Notes: a model not told the origin generated them from the letters alone. A stretch of 64,000 nt of DNA from an uncultured Candidatus Binatia bacterium (GCA_958296235.1 OY282457.1:186001-250000); one strand, 5' to 3'; counted from the first letter of the stretch, positions 51,481-60,745 are shown. Made by a program: numbers and translations.

Positions 51481-52209
51481 GTGAAATCTCAGGTCTTGCG
51501 CAAAAAACGCAAATCCCCGTCTCAGGTGACCGACGAAAAGCGGCTGCAAGAAGGCCAGGAGCGCATTGCCGCCGCGGCGCTCAATCTCTTTCTCCAGAAC
51601 GGCTATCACAACACCAGCGTGCGTGAGGTTGCCCAAAAAGCCGGCCTCAGTGTGGGTTCGGTCTTCAACTATTTTACCAGTAAGGAAGCAATTCTCTTCT
51701 TTCTGCTCTCTTCCGGTCAGATCCGGGCCGAGGCCGGGTTTCAAAAACAGCGTGCCGAGTTTGAGCGGCTCAAACAGGACGGTGCCAGTCCGCGCGCCCT
51801 GTTTTTGCGGGCCTACGAGCGGTACGCGGTGCTGACTGACGAACTGCGACGCAATACGGTCCTGGCCTATCAGGAAACCAAGTCGCTGACGCTGGCGGAA
51901 CGCAAGCGCTTTCTTGAGGGCGAAGAACGGATTCAGCATTTTTTCGAGGAGATCATTGCCTATGGGATAGCCCGGGGGGCATTTCCAGCCGGGAATATTC
52001 GACTCAAAGCCCACTGCTTATTGGTGCTGGCCCAGTCCTGGGCGGTGCGCCATTGGGCGCTCAGCAGCTTTACCAAGCTCGATGAGTATCTGGAGCCGTT
52101 ACAGTCGATTGCCCTGGGGATTCTTGAGAGCGACTCCCAGCAGACATCTGCTCTGGTCGCGGCGCAGGATGATAAGGATTTCGTCTTCTCACGCGAGCTG
52201 ACGAGTTGA
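51481..52209 (+). CDS. TetR/AcrR family transcriptional regulator
   Basis: 242 residues from GTG 51481. ERIAAAALNLFLQNGYHNTSVREVAQKAGLSVGSVFNYFTSKEAILFFLL (residues about 27-75) is the TetR helix-turn-helix. The C-terminal ligand domain is unrelated to characterised regulators as far as I can see. It is divergent from hyuA and reads toward the two CoA transferases, so it may regulate both directions. The palindrome at 51423-51434 is the likely binding site and predicts autorepression. A long basic N-terminal extension (RKKRKSPSQ) precedes the HTH. Confidence 0.88.
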   Translation: MKSQVLRKKRKSPSQVTDEKRLQEGQERIAAAALNLFLQNGYHNTSVREVAQKAGLSVGSVFNYFTSKEAILFFLLSSGQIRAEAGFQKQRAEFERLKQDGASPRALFLRAYERYAVLTDELRRNTVLAYQETKSLTLAERKRFLEGEERIQHFFEEIIAYGIARGAFPAGNIRLKAHCLLVLAQSWAVRHWALSSFTKLDEYLEPLQSIALGILESDSQQTSALVAAQDDKDFVFSRELTS

Positions 52210-52323
52210 GCTCATATGCTGTGCAACCGATTCCAGTGCCACGCCACACCTCTTCCTGACACCCTCTGTGCAGCGCGTTGGCGGCTGCATGGAGACTTCG
52301 GGGAACCCTAGGAATAAAGGAGG

Positions 52324-52342
52324 GGAGGGCCACTGGCCCTCC
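52324..52342 (+). terminator. Perfect 8-bp stem-loop between tetR and the first CoA transferase
   Basis: GGAGGGCC-ACT-GGCCCTCC, followed by only two T. It lies 18 bases before the ATG of the next gene, so it could be a weak terminator or a leader structure that hides the ribosome site. Confidence 0.4.
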
Positions 52343-52359
52343 TTCCTGGGGGCAGCGGT

Positions 52360-53607
52360 ATGGATGGATTTCTGTTTGATGTCAAAGTCCTGGAACTCGC
52401 AGATGAAAAGGGGGAGTTCTGCGGCAAGCTGCTGGCCGGGGCTGGTGCGGATGTGCTCAAAATCGAGCCGCCAGGCGGGCAGGCCACGCGCGAGATCGGG
52501 CCTTTTTATCACGATCAGGCCCATCCCGAACGCAGTCTGTATTTCTGGCACTATAATTTCGGGAAGCGCGGCATTACGCTCGATATAGCGTCGCCGCCGG
52601 GAACCGGCCTGCTCAAGCAGCTCATTGCGGAAGCCGACATCCTGATTGACGCCCAGCCGCTGGGAACGCTTGAAAAACTCGGGCTGAGCTGGAAGGCCCT
52701 GCAGGCACTCAACCCGCGCCTGATTTATGTAGCGCTGTCTCCGTTTGGGAGCAGCGGCCCGTGGCGCAACTATAAAGCCACCGACCTGGTTCATCTGGCG
52801 CTGGGCGGACAAATGATGTGCTGCGGCTACAGCCCCACAGAGGATGGCAGCTATGACACCCCGCCTATTGCCCCGCAGATGTGGCACGCCTATCACATCG
52901 CCGGCAATCAGGCATTTATTGCCACCGTTGGCGCGCTCATCGGGCGCGAGATGACTGAAGTCGGAGAGATGATTGAGCTGCCCATTCACCAGGCCGTCAG
53001 CGTTTGCACCGAGATTGACGTTCCGCACTGGATCTATGGCAAGACGCCGTGCTACCGCCAGACCGGGCGGCATGCCCAACCGGCCATCGGACCCGAGGTG
53101 CAGTTTCCAACCAAAGACGGGCGGTACTCCATTGTTTTGCCCAATCCGTTTCCGGGCGGATATGAAACCCTGGTCGGATTTCTGGAGAGCAAGGGCAAGG
53201 CCGGCGACCTGAATGAAGAACACTATAAAGAACCCAAGAATCGCCGAGGGCCGGCCTTTACCGAGCATTTTGCCGATATCCAGGCGGCCTGTGTGGCCGA
53301 CTTTGACATGGAAGACATCTGGCATGAGGCGCAAGAGTTGGGTATTCCCTGGTCGCCCATTCGATTGCCGGAAGAAAATCCCGACGACATACAGTGGCAG
53401 ACCCGCGCCACGTTTTCTCAGGTCGAACACCCCGAGTTAGGCGAGTCCTACACCTATACGGGCGCGCCCATGCTACCCAACGCCTGCGCCTGGCGGCAGG
53501 GCCCGCGAGCACCGCTTATCGGCGAACACAACCGGACAGTTTTTTGTGAGCAACTCGGGCTGAGTGCGGAAGAGCTGGCGGACTTACAGGATAAAGGAAT
53601 CGTGTAA
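52360..53607 (+). CDS. Family III (CaiB/BaiF) CoA transferase, first copy
   Basis: 415 residues. VLELADEKGEFCGKLLAGAGADVLKIEPPGG, NFGKRGITLDIASPPG and ADILIDAQPLGTLEKLGL form the interlocked-ring N-terminal fold; NYKATDLVHLALGGQM carries the catalytic Asp that forms the glutamyl/aspartyl-CoA intermediate. The C-terminal part (EAQELGIPWSPIRLPEENPDD) closes the family pattern. It moves CoA between carboxylic acids. Next to a second CoA transferase, 7 bases downstream, and D-aminoacylase; perhaps it activates an acid released from amides. Substrate unknown. Confidence 0.88.
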   Translation: MDGFLFDVKVLELADEKGEFCGKLLAGAGADVLKIEPPGGQATREIGPFYHDQAHPERSLYFWHYNFGKRGITLDIASPPGTGLLKQLIAEADILIDAQPLGTLEKLGLSWKALQALNPRLIYVALSPFGSSGPWRNYKATDLVHLALGGQMMCCGYSPTEDGSYDTPPIAPQMWHAYHIAGNQAFIATVGALIGREMTEVGEMIELPIHQAVSVCTEIDVPHWIYGKTPCYRQTGRHAQPAIGPEVQFPTKDGRYSIVLPNPFPGGYETLVGFLESKGKAGDLNEEHYKEPKNRRGPAFTEHFADIQAACVADFDMEDIWHEAQELGIPWSPIRLPEENPDDIQWQTRATFSQVEHPELGESYTYTGAPMLPNACAWRQGPRAPLIGEHNRTVFCEQLGLSAEELADLQDKGIV

Positions 53608-53614
53608 GGTGGGC

Positions 53615-54988
53615 ATGAAAAAAAGACGACCACTGGAAGGCGTTCGGATTGCCGACCTGACCTGGCTGCTGGCCGGGGCGGGCGGGCCGCGCCTATTGGC
53701 CAGCCTCGGGGCGGAAGTCATTCGTATTGAATGGCGCGACCGGCTGGATTTTCTGCGCTATATGCCGCCGTTTGCCTCAAAGCGGAAACATGTCCAGCAT
53801 CTCTCATCTAGTGGAGGACACGATTCCTCTTTCCGCTCGGAACAGATGGAAGAGCGCGCGGAAAAGGCCGGCGCCATGGATTTGACCGGCTTGGATACCG
53901 GCAAGGTCCAGAGCGTCAATCGCGGTGGCTATTTCAATGACATTAATGCCGGCAAATATGGGATCAGCCTGAATATGAAAGCCCCCCAGGGCCGCGAGCT
54001 GTTCAAAAAGCTGGTGGCGGTCAGCGATGTGGTGGTTGAGGCATTTACAGCCGAGACCATGCAAAAATGGGGGCTCGGCTATGACACCCTCAAAGCTATC
54101 AAGCCGGATATTATTTATATGCAGCAGCCCGGTTGGGGCTACAAAGGTCCCTACGTGAAATACGCTTCCTACGGCCCGATTGCTCAGGCCGTGAGCGGCC
54201 TGACCGAACAGTCGGGTTTACCCGCGCCCCAGCCTCCTGCCGGCTGGGGCTTTTCGTATATGGATTGGAGTGGCGCATATTATTGCGCCATGACCATCCT
54301 GATGGCCTTGTACTATAAAAAACGGACCGGCAAGGGCCAGTATCTGGATTGCTCGCAAGTCGAGCCCGGCATTGGCATGACCGGAACCGCGGTACTGGAT
54401 CATGCGGTTAATGGCCGCTCCTATCGGCGCACCGGCAATCGCTCGCCCTACACACCCGCCGCGCCGCACGGCGCCTATCCCTGCGCTGGCCAGGGCGCTG
54501 AGAAGGACCGCTGGATTGCCCTCGCCGTAACATCAGAAGAAGAGTGGCAGGCTCTGGTCCGCGTAATGGGCACCCCCGACTGGGCGGCACAGGAGCGATT
54601 TGCCTCGCTGGCCGAGCGGATCAAGCATCAGGACGAGTTGGACCGTCTGGTAAGCGCCTGGACGCAGGCGCAGGAGCCCTTTGGCCTGCAAGAGCGTTTA
54701 CAGGCCGCTGGTGTTCCCGCCGGCGTGTGCCAGACCGCGCAAGACCGGATCGAACGCGACCCGCAGCTCAAACACCTGAACTGGCTGCTCCCCCTGGAGC
54801 ATACCGAAATCGGAACCTGGCCGATCAAGGACATTCCGTTTCATTTTGCCAATGGGCAGGTGAGTCAGGCTGGACCGACCGAACGCGCTGCGCCGTGCTA
54901 TGCGGAAGATAATGAATATGTCTACAAGGAATTGCTCGGCTTGAGCCAGGCAGAAATGGACGCGTGTAAGGCAGAGGGAGTGATTTAA
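53615..54988 (+). CDS. Family III (CaiB/BaiF) CoA transferase, second copy, Asp missing
   Basis: 457 residues from ATG 53615, AAGGTGGG upstream, 7 bases after the first copy. The fold is intact (VRIADLTWLLAGAGGPRLLASLGAEVIRIEW, GYFNDINAGKYGISLNMKAPQG, DVVVEAFTAETMQKWGLGYDTL). At the catalytic position ASYGPIAQAVSGL has Gly187 where copy 1 has Asp, so the usual aspartyl-CoA chemistry may be absent or use another residue. An extra about 50 residues (about 55-105) interrupt the N-terminal domain. Copies 1 and 2 may form a heterodimer, with one active subunit. Paired transferases are common in alkane- or bile-type degradation; the role here is unknown. Confidence 0.83.
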   Translation: MKKRRPLEGVRIADLTWLLAGAGGPRLLASLGAEVIRIEWRDRLDFLRYMPPFASKRKHVQHLSSSGGHDSSFRSEQMEERAEKAGAMDLTGLDTGKVQSVNRGGYFNDINAGKYGISLNMKAPQGRELFKKLVAVSDVVVEAFTAETMQKWGLGYDTLKAIKPDIIYMQQPGWGYKGPYVKYASYGPIAQAVSGLTEQSGLPAPQPPAGWGFSYMDWSGAYYCAMTILMALYYKKRTGKGQYLDCSQVEPGIGMTGTAVLDHAVNGRSYRRTGNRSPYTPAAPHGAYPCAGQGAEKDRWIALAVTSEEEWQALVRVMGTPDWAAQERFASLAERIKHQDELDRLVSAWTQAQEPFGLQERLQAAGVPAGVCQTAQDRIERDPQLKHLNWLLPLEHTEIGTWPIKDIPFHFANGQVSQAGPTERAAPCYAEDNEYVYKELLGLSQAEMDACKAEGVI

Positions 54989-55040
54989 TAATCAGGGATT
55001 GGGGAGCACAACCTGACCCCCAGAGCAAGAGGAGGATGTC

Positions 55041-56723
55041 ATGTCATACGATCTCATCATCAAAAACGGAACCGTTGTGGATGGAACCGGCGCAGAACGC
55101 TACCGGGCCGATATTGCGGTAGCCAACGGAAAAATTGCTGAAATCGGCAAGGTTTCAGACGGAGCCAAGAAGGTCGTGGATGCCTCCGACCTGATTGTGG
55201 CACCGGGCTTTGTTGATCCGCACACCCACTATGACGCCCAGATTTGCTGGGATCCGCTCATTACGTCCTCTTCCTGGCATGGGGTCACGAGTCTGGTGAT
55301 GGGCAATTGCGGGGTCGGCCTGGCTCCGTGTAAGCCTGAGGTGCATGAGATCGCCGCCTGGGACCTGGTCAACGTGGAAGCCATCCCGTTTGACGTGCTG
55401 GGCAAAGGCGTGACCTGGGATTGGGTCACCTTCCCCGAATATATGAATGCGGCTGAAAAGCGCGGCAGCGGCATCAATATCGGCTTTATGGCCGCGCTGA
55501 CGCCGTTTCGCCATTTTGTGATGGGCGAAGAGTCGATGGAGCGGGGCGCAACACAAGAGGAAATCGCGCAGATCAAGGCCCTGATTAAAGAGGCCGTGGC
55601 TGCCGGCGCCTTTGGCTTTTCGACCACGAATGTCGCCCAGCATATCGGCTATAAGGGCCGTCCGATTGCTTGCCGCAACGCCAGTTGGGACGAGCTCAAG
55701 GCCTACTGCAACGCGCTTAAAGAACTTGGCAAGGGCAGTATCGAACTCGCCCTGACCAATAATGTCTCTATTGTTGACGAAACAGAACATGCCTTGCTGG
55801 ACATGCTCCTGACCGAAAGCGGCCGTCAGGTCACGTGGCTGGCGTTGCTGAATCGGGACGATCAACCGGATGCGGCCATGAATACCCTGCGCACGATTGA
55901 GCCACTGTTCGAGAAGGGCGCCGTTCCGCAGGTGACCTGTCGTCCGCTGATTATTCAGATCGACCTGCGCAAACCCTTCATCTTTGCCAATCTGCCCTGT
56001 TGGAAGCCGGCCTTTGACCAGCCGATTGAGAAGCAGAAGGAATTCTACAGGGATGAATCCTTTCGGGCGGCATTCCGCAAAGAGATGGAGTCACCCAAAG
56101 TCTTCTCGGGCAAATGGGAACGCGCCATCGTCCATGAGGCCGGCAATCCCGCCATGCAATCCATGATTGGCAAGAGCGTGGCCCAGATTGCCAAAGAGCG
56201 CGGCAAAGATGGGCTCGATACCTTTTTGGACCTGTGCATCGAAGACGACTTGCAACTCCAGTATACCTACGAGCTGTTCAACGCCGACGAAGACCGCATC
56301 CCTGAGCTGATTACGCACGATCAGGTCATGGTCGGCCTGTCAGACGGCGGAGCCCATGTGGATATGCTGTGTGACGCCGGCTACTGCACCTATCTGCTCG
56401 GCACCTGGGTGCGGGACCGGCAGGCCATGACGCTTGAGCACGCGGTGAAGCGGATTACCTCCGAGCCGGCCGCGTTCTACGGCATGACCACGCGGGGCAA
56501 GATCGCCACAGGCATGGCCGCCGACTTTGCGATCTTTGACTATAACACGGTAGGCTCCGCCCGCCGTGGCGAAATGCGGGCCGACCTGCCCGGTGGCGGG
56601 CGGCGCCTGGTCATGCCGGCCCAGGGCGTGCAGTACACGATCGTGAACGGAGAAGTGCTGTTCGACGATGGCAAACACACAGGGGCCATGCCGGGCCAGG
56701 TGCTGCGTTCGGGTCAAGTGTAG
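55041..56723 (+). CDS. N-acyl-D-amino-acid deacylase family amidohydrolase (copy 2)
   Basis: 560 residues, GAGGAGG before ATG. It shares length, order and motifs with copy 1 at 42752: [23 protein letters not shown] (HxH), [13 protein letters not shown] (Cys ligand), [22 protein letters not shown] and [13 protein letters not shown]-acyl-D-amino acids or related N-acyl compounds are the family substrates. It follows the CoA transferase pair by about 50 bases, so this could be one operon for an acyl-amide: hydrolysis then CoA activation. Confident to family, not substrate. Confidence 0.88.
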   Translation: MSYDLIIKNGTVVDGTGAERYRADIAVANGKIAEIGKVSDGAKKVVDASDLIVAPGFVDPHTHYDAQICWDPLITSSSWHGVTSLVMGNCGVGLAPCKPEVHEIAAWDLVNVEAIPFDVLGKGVTWDWVTFPEYMNAAEKRGSGINIGFMAALTPFRHFVMGEESMERGATQEEIAQIKALIKEAVAAGAFGFSTTNVAQHIGYKGRPIACRNASWDELKAYCNALKELGKGSIELALTNNVSIVDETEHALLDMLLTESGRQVTWLALLNRDDQPDAAMNTLRTIEPLFEKGAVPQVTCRPLIIQIDLRKPFIFANLPCWKPAFDQPIEKQKEFYRDESFRAAFRKEMESPKVFSGKWERAIVHEAGNPAMQSMIGKSVAQIAKERGKDGLDTFLDLCIEDDLQLQYTYELFNADEDRIPELITHDQVMVGLSDGGAHVDMLCDAGYCTYLLGTWVRDRQAMTLEHAVKRITSEPAAFYGMTTRGKIATGMAADFAIFDYNTVGSARRGEMRADLPGGGRRLVMPAQGVQYTIVNGEVLFDDGKHTGAMPGQVLRSGQV

Positions 56724-56733
56724 TCTTTTCCTG

Positions 56734-56821
56734 TTCCCCCAAGGGGAGAGGGCAACCACAGGGGGTTGCCCCTACCTTTACTCTCCCTCTCCCCTTGGGG
56801 GAGAGGGCCGGGGTGAGGGGT
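56734..56821 (-). repeat. GGGCAACC hairpin repeat, copy A (inverted)
   Basis: GGGCAACC (56750-56757) pairs with GGTTGCCC (56764-56771), joined to CCCTCTCCCC/GGGGGAGAGGG arms. It is the reverse of copies B and C. Confidence 0.65.
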
Positions 56822-56890
56822 GTCGGATTACGCTCCGCTAATTCACCCTGCGGAGACTCGCAAGGCGTAATACCCTCAGAACGCTAAACA

Positions 56891-57694
56891 ATGGAACGCT
56901 TGGTCTATTCCTTTTCTGCTGGCGTTCTGTTTATGGCCATTCTTTTCCTCTGGTATATTTTTTACGAATCTTTCTGCTTGTCCCTTATCTTTCCAGCATT
57001 GGCCTACTGCGTCATATTTTATGGACTACTGGAAAGTAGGGTGGAAGCAAAAAATTCTTACCTCAAGCGTTTTCTTCGAGAGACTTCTTCCTGGTATGAA
57101 CGTCTCCAAGGGAAGGGGTTGTCTGCGATATTCTGCTTGATTCTTTCCGTGCCGTTGACTGTGTTTCTCGCGGTGTTTGTAGTACGCTCCCGTCCGACCG
57201 ACTGGTATTTTCTCATTTTTGCAGCATGTGCATTTCCTGTTGTCTTCAATATTGCAACGATTAGGAAGCACCTCAGAGAGGGAGCCGAAAACGTTCTTGC
57301 AAAAAATATCTCGGGACTCTTGGTGTTTGGAATTGTTGCCATTGCGTATTTTCTCGTAAGTTATTATCTGATCCCAGTTCCTGGCGATAAGATATTCCCC
57401 AATTCACTTGAAAAGACACTGGAAGCGTTCACCGCGGGTGTAGGCTCACGATGCATTCATGTTGATATTGTGTTGTTAGTTGCGGCTGAAATCGAAGGAC
57501 TGTCTTGGTACGTAGTGACTAAGGCGTCATCGTTTTTGGCAGGAGATTGGATAAAATTCTTCCTTTGGAGCATTTTCTTCTTGAAGACTGCAGCGGTTTA
57601 TCTGGGGTTTGTTCAGGGGTTAGGAGGAGCAAGTCTGCTAGCCTGCAAGGGAATCGAAAAATACCGAAAATCAGATGACAGGGGCGGAGAGTGA
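56891..57694 (+). CDS. Integral membrane protein of unknown function
   Basis: 267 residues with about six hydrophobic segments (near residues 5-25, 30-50, 78-100, 105-122, 140-165, 225-250). An Arg/Lys-rich cytoplasmic-type loop (ESRVEAKNSYLKRFLRETSSW) follows the first pair. I recognise no family. DNA is clearly AT-richer than the flanking genes. Its stop overlaps a GTG in front of the next gene, so the two are one transcript. Flanked by GGGCAACC repeats. Could be a transport, lipid or immunity-type membrane component; no motif decides. Confidence 0.65.
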   Translation: MERLVYSFSAGVLFMAILFLWYIFYESFCLSLIFPALAYCVIFYGLLESRVEAKNSYLKRFLRETSSWYERLQGKGLSAIFCLILSVPLTVFLAVFVVRSRPTDWYFLIFAACAFPVVFNIATIRKHLREGAENVLAKNISGLLVFGIVAIAYFLVSYYLIPVPGDKIFPNSLEKTLEAFTAGVGSRCIHVDIVLLVAAEIEGLSWYVVTKASSFLAGDWIKFFLWSIFFLKTAAVYLGFVQGLGGASLLACKGIEKYRKSDDRGGE

Positions 57695-57705
57695 GGAGAA
57701 GATGT

Positions 57706-58824
57706 ATGTCGTCTCCCGACAACGATAGTCAAACTGTTCAACAACCAAGCAGTTCAGAAAATCCGACAAAACCAGTCGGAATGCTTACGTATTTCTGGTG
57801 GACAATTCTTGCGCTTATATCTGTCACGGTTGTTTTGCTAATCCTGGCAACAATCAATCAAGACTCTCAACCAGAAAAACAACAGAGGGTGAGAACAGAA
57901 CAAGGGAAAGAAAGCCCACGGGCAGGAGAAAATCTGGGGTTGAGAGTAGAAGAACGAAGCCCACGGCCAGAAGAATATCTGAGGAAACAGGCAAAACAAA
58001 GAATGGGGCCTATTCTCAGAGAGCTGCGCCCAGAATCATTTGAAAAGACTGCCAACACCATAGATGAACAAATCGATCTGGCATTCGAGCCCATATATGA
58101 CCAAATTCCTAAATTGCTTAATTGGCATTATTCCGTACCAGGACAGTATGAGCAGCTTGGTAAAGCCGCTTTTGGATATTTGGAAAGTGAAATGGAAGAG
58201 CGGCTATTTTCAGGCATATATGAACGACTTAAAGACGCATCTACAAAAATCAATGAAACATTCAAAGCCGAGTTTGACTCTTTAATCTCGCAGAAAATAA
58301 AGGACGAAACTCAGGCAGTGGATAATGCGAGTAGGGATGTTTATGAAAAGATGCTGACTAAAGTAATGCAAAATTCTATTCAGAGATTCACAGCATCCGT
58401 CCCTGGCTCAGGGGTCACTGCTTTCCAGGGTGCAATTGCTGGTAAGGCTCTTTTCGGTACAATTACTAAAACCATGTCAAAAAAGTTGTTTGCTTCAGTT
58501 GTAATTAAAACGTCGGGTAAGATAGCTGCAAAAATGGCTGGGGCGGGTGGCGCAGCGGCTAGTGGGGCAGTCGTCGGGGCCTTCCTTGGACCGGGTGGCG
58601 CAGTGGTTGGTGGTGTAGTAGGAGGAATAGTTGGATGGGTCGCGGTAGACGCTGTAGTAGTGACTATTGATAAACATTTTAACAGAGATGACTTTGAACA
58701 AGAACTTGTTACGCTGATTGATAAGCGAAAGGACGAGGTGAAGTCTTTAATGAGAGAGGCTAAATCCAAAAAACTTGAAGAATTATCAAAAACACTTGAC
58801 AACGTTCCTCCCTCTCAAATGTAG
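57706..58824 (+). CDS. Membrane-anchored protein with glycine-rich hydrophobic domain
   Basis: 372 residues from ATG 57706 (GAGGAGAAG upstream). One transmembrane helix near residues 25-50 (LTYFWWTILALISVTVVLLIL), then a charged linker with near-repeats of SPRAGENLGLRVEER and SPRPEEYLRKQAKQR. A helical soluble part (about 95-240) follows. A Gly/Ala-rich hydrophobic stretch (about 255-310, GGAVVGGVVGGIVGWVAVD) resembles a glycine zipper, and a charged tail ends the protein. It could oligomerise in or on a membrane. No family recognised. Co-transcribed with the preceding membrane protein. Confidence 0.65.
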   Translation: MSSPDNDSQTVQQPSSSENPTKPVGMLTYFWWTILALISVTVVLLILATINQDSQPEKQQRVRTEQGKESPRAGENLGLRVEERSPRPEEYLRKQAKQRMGPILRELRPESFEKTANTIDEQIDLAFEPIYDQIPKLLNWHYSVPGQYEQLGKAAFGYLESEMEERLFSGIYERLKDASTKINETFKAEFDSLISQKIKDETQAVDNASRDVYEKMLTKVMQNSIQRFTASVPGSGVTAFQGAIAGKALFGTITKTMSKKLFASVVIKTSGKIAAKMAGAGGAAASGAVVGAFLGPGGAVVGGVVGGIVGWVAVDAVVVTIDKHFNRDDFEQELVTLIDKRKDEVKSLMREAKSKKLEELSKTLDNVPPSQM

Positions 58825-58941
58825 ACGGTAGCTTAACGAAAGGCTTCCTTATAGATAATTCGGCTCAATCCCGTTAGTTCAGGAGCAGTGAAAGCAAGAA
58901 AATCGTTTGTAAACTTTTATACTTATACTAAGGAGGAGAAC

Positions 58942-59388
58942 ATGCTGACTCGTTTATTTCACGTTAATGTCTGCGTCCGCGATATGGAGCGCTCCATCGG
59001 GTTTTATGAAAAACTCGGCTTTAACAAGGTCAACGACTTTACGCTTGAAGACCCGACGGTAGGTGAGGCGCTTGGCCTCGACGCCCGGAAGCTGCGCGGC
59101 GTGTTCATGCGCCTCGGAGACGATGAGAACGCTCCGGTCCTGGACCTGGTCCAGTTCATCGATCCGCCCCCACAGGGCGAGCCTTACCCGTCGCTCAATA
59201 ACATCGGTATTTGTCGTATCGCCTTCAGCGTGGACGATATCGACAAGACCTATGCCGACCTCCAGGAAATGCAGGTCCAATTTTTGGCCCCGCTCAAAAA
59301 AATCGAAGGACCGGGAGGCGCGGAGATTGGGGTCGTCTGTTTCAAAGACCCGGACGGGACCATCCTCGAACTCATCAGCGGGATGTAG
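58942..59388 (+). CDS. VOC-superfamily (glyoxalase I-like) protein
   Basis: 148 residues from ATG 58942 with AAGGAGGAG upstream. RLFHVNVCVRDMERSIGFYEKLGF (His at the first metal position), DLVQFIDPP (Glu/Asp region), IAFSVDDIDKTYADLQEM and CFKDPDGTILELIS (Glu near the end) match glyoxalase I-type metal ligands better than the protein at 40620. Substrate unknown; an aldehyde or ring-cleavage compound is typical. It lies next to a methyltransferase, separated by a repeat. Confidence 0.87.
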   Translation: MLTRLFHVNVCVRDMERSIGFYEKLGFNKVNDFTLEDPTVGEALGLDARKLRGVFMRLGDDENAPVLDLVQFIDPPPQGEPYPSLNNIGICRIAFSVDDIDKTYADLQEMQVQFLAPLKKIEGPGGAEIGVVCFKDPDGTILELISGM

Positions 59389-59397
59389 TTATTCGAG

Positions 59398-59475
59398 CAC
59401 CCCTCACCCCGACCCTCTCCCTCAAGGGGAGAGGGAGCAAAAGGTAGGGGCAACCCCCCGTGGTTGCCCTGCTGG
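59398..59475 (+). repeat. GGGCAACC hairpin repeat, copy B
   Basis: CCCTCTCCC and GGGAGAGGG arms are followed by AGCAAAAGGTAGGGGCAACC and the partner GGTTGCCC (59462-59469). Same orientation as copy C at 60598. Confidence 0.65.
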
Positions 59476-59488
59476 AGAACCTGAGCCT

Positions 59489-60574
59489 ATGTCAACACAG
59501 CAGCCCCGCGAGCATATAGACCCGGACAAACTCAAAGCTGGCGGCCAAAAGGTCTTTGGCCTGCTGAGCGGTGCGTTAATCTCGGCCATGATCCACCTGG
59601 GCGACCGGCTCGGGCTGTACCGGGCGCTGCATGGCGCCGGGCCGGTGACCGGCGAGGAGCTTGCCGAAAAAACGGGCTTGAGCGAACGCTGGGTGCGGGA
59701 GTGGCTCCGAGGACAGGCCGCGGCCCAATTGCTTGAGTATGCAGAGGAAGGGCGTTTTTCCCTGTCGCCGGAAATGGCCATGATTCTTGCGGACGAAGAC
59801 AGTCCCAAGTTTGCCGGGGGTATTTTCAGCGACTTTCCGCAACGCATGGCCATATTGGAGAAACTGCCCGAGGCCTTTCGCACCGGCCTGGGCCTGCCCT
59901 ACGACGCGCGTGGCTCAGAGGGGGCGCGGGGCATTGAGCGGGTCTTTGCCCCCTGGTATCGGCACGCGCTGATTCCCGTTGTTCTGCCTGCCTTGGACGG
60001 TGTCGAGCCCAGGCTGCAAGCCGGCGCAAAGGTGGCGGACGTGGGCTGCGGTGCCGGGATTGCGCTGGTCCAAATGGCCACCGCCTTTCCGCGGGCCGAC
60101 TTTCATGGCTATGACATCTCGGCGCACGCGCTGGCTCGCGCCAACGCGAACAGGGATGAGGCCGGGCTGACCAACCTCCGGTTTCACCATGCGGCCCAGG
60201 ATGGGTTGCCGGCTGATGCGAGTTTTGACTTCATTACCACCTTTGACTGCATCCATGATATGACCCATCCGGCAGAAGCCATTCGGGCCATTCGGTCGGC
60301 GCTCAAGCCGGATGGAACCTGGCTGATCGCCGATATCAAGAGTGCCCCGACATTTGAAGAAAATCTGAAGAAGCCCATGACCGGGCTGATGTATGCCTTC
60401 TCGGTTATGGGCTGCATGTCCTCGGCCTTATCCGAGCCGGGCGGGGCCGGGCTGGGGACCTTGGGCTTTAACGAACCGGTGGCGCGGAGTATGACGCGCG
60501 ACGCTGGCTTCACCCGCTTTACCCGTCACGATTTTGACAATCCGTTCAACGCCTATTATGAGGTGCGGCCTTGA
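59489..60574 (+). CDS. SAM-dependent methyltransferase with N-terminal winged helix
   Basis: 361 residues from ATG 59489. Residues about 15-90 form a dimerisation/winged-helix region like that of O-methyltransferases (GALISAMIHLGDRLGLYRAL, LAEKTGLSERWVREWLRG). KVADVGCGAGIALVQMATAFP (residues about 180-200) is the SAM-binding motif I, FHGYDISAHAL motif II and FDFITTFDCIHDMTHPAEAI motif IV. The architecture resembles ubiquinone/menaquinone C-methyltransferases and small-molecule O-methyltransferases. Acceptor unknown. A repeat copy (59398-59475) supplies the DNA before it. Confidence 0.87.
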   Translation: MSTQQPREHIDPDKLKAGGQKVFGLLSGALISAMIHLGDRLGLYRALHGAGPVTGEELAEKTGLSERWVREWLRGQAAAQLLEYAEEGRFSLSPEMAMILADEDSPKFAGGIFSDFPQRMAILEKLPEAFRTGLGLPYDARGSEGARGIERVFAPWYRHALIPVVLPALDGVEPRLQAGAKVADVGCGAGIALVQMATAFPRADFHGYDISAHALARANANRDEAGLTNLRFHHAAQDGLPADASFDFITTFDCIHDMTHPAEAIRAIRSALKPDGTWLIADIKSAPTFEENLKKPMTGLMYAFSVMGCMSSALSEPGGAGLGTLGFNEPVARSMTRDAGFTRFTRHDFDNPFNAYYEVRP

Positions 60575-60597
60575 CGCAGAAAGGTCCGGTGAAGAAA

Positions 60598-60745
60598 AAC
60601 CCCTCACCCCAGCCCTCTCCCCCAAGGGGAGAGGGAGCAAAAGGTAGGGGCAACCCCCTGTGGTTGCCCGGTTCTCAGGCCCCCCTGGCCTATTTGCCGG
60701 CAATGCGGTGCGGCAACCCCCTGTGGTTGCCCGGTTCTCAGAGGG
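60598..60745 (+). repeat. GGGCAACC hairpin repeat, copy C with duplicated hairpin
   Basis: The unit ending in CAACCCCCTGTGGTTGCCCG and then TTCTCAG occurs twice (60651-60678 and 60714-60741), each forming a GGCAACC/GGTTGCC stem. CCCTCTCCC/GGGAGAGGG arms precede the first. It fills the gap 60575-60766. Confidence 0.7.

Noticed and set aside
52189..53430. A 413-residue minus-strand frame opposite the first CoA transferase
   Set aside because: Antisense shadow of a clear CoA transferase.
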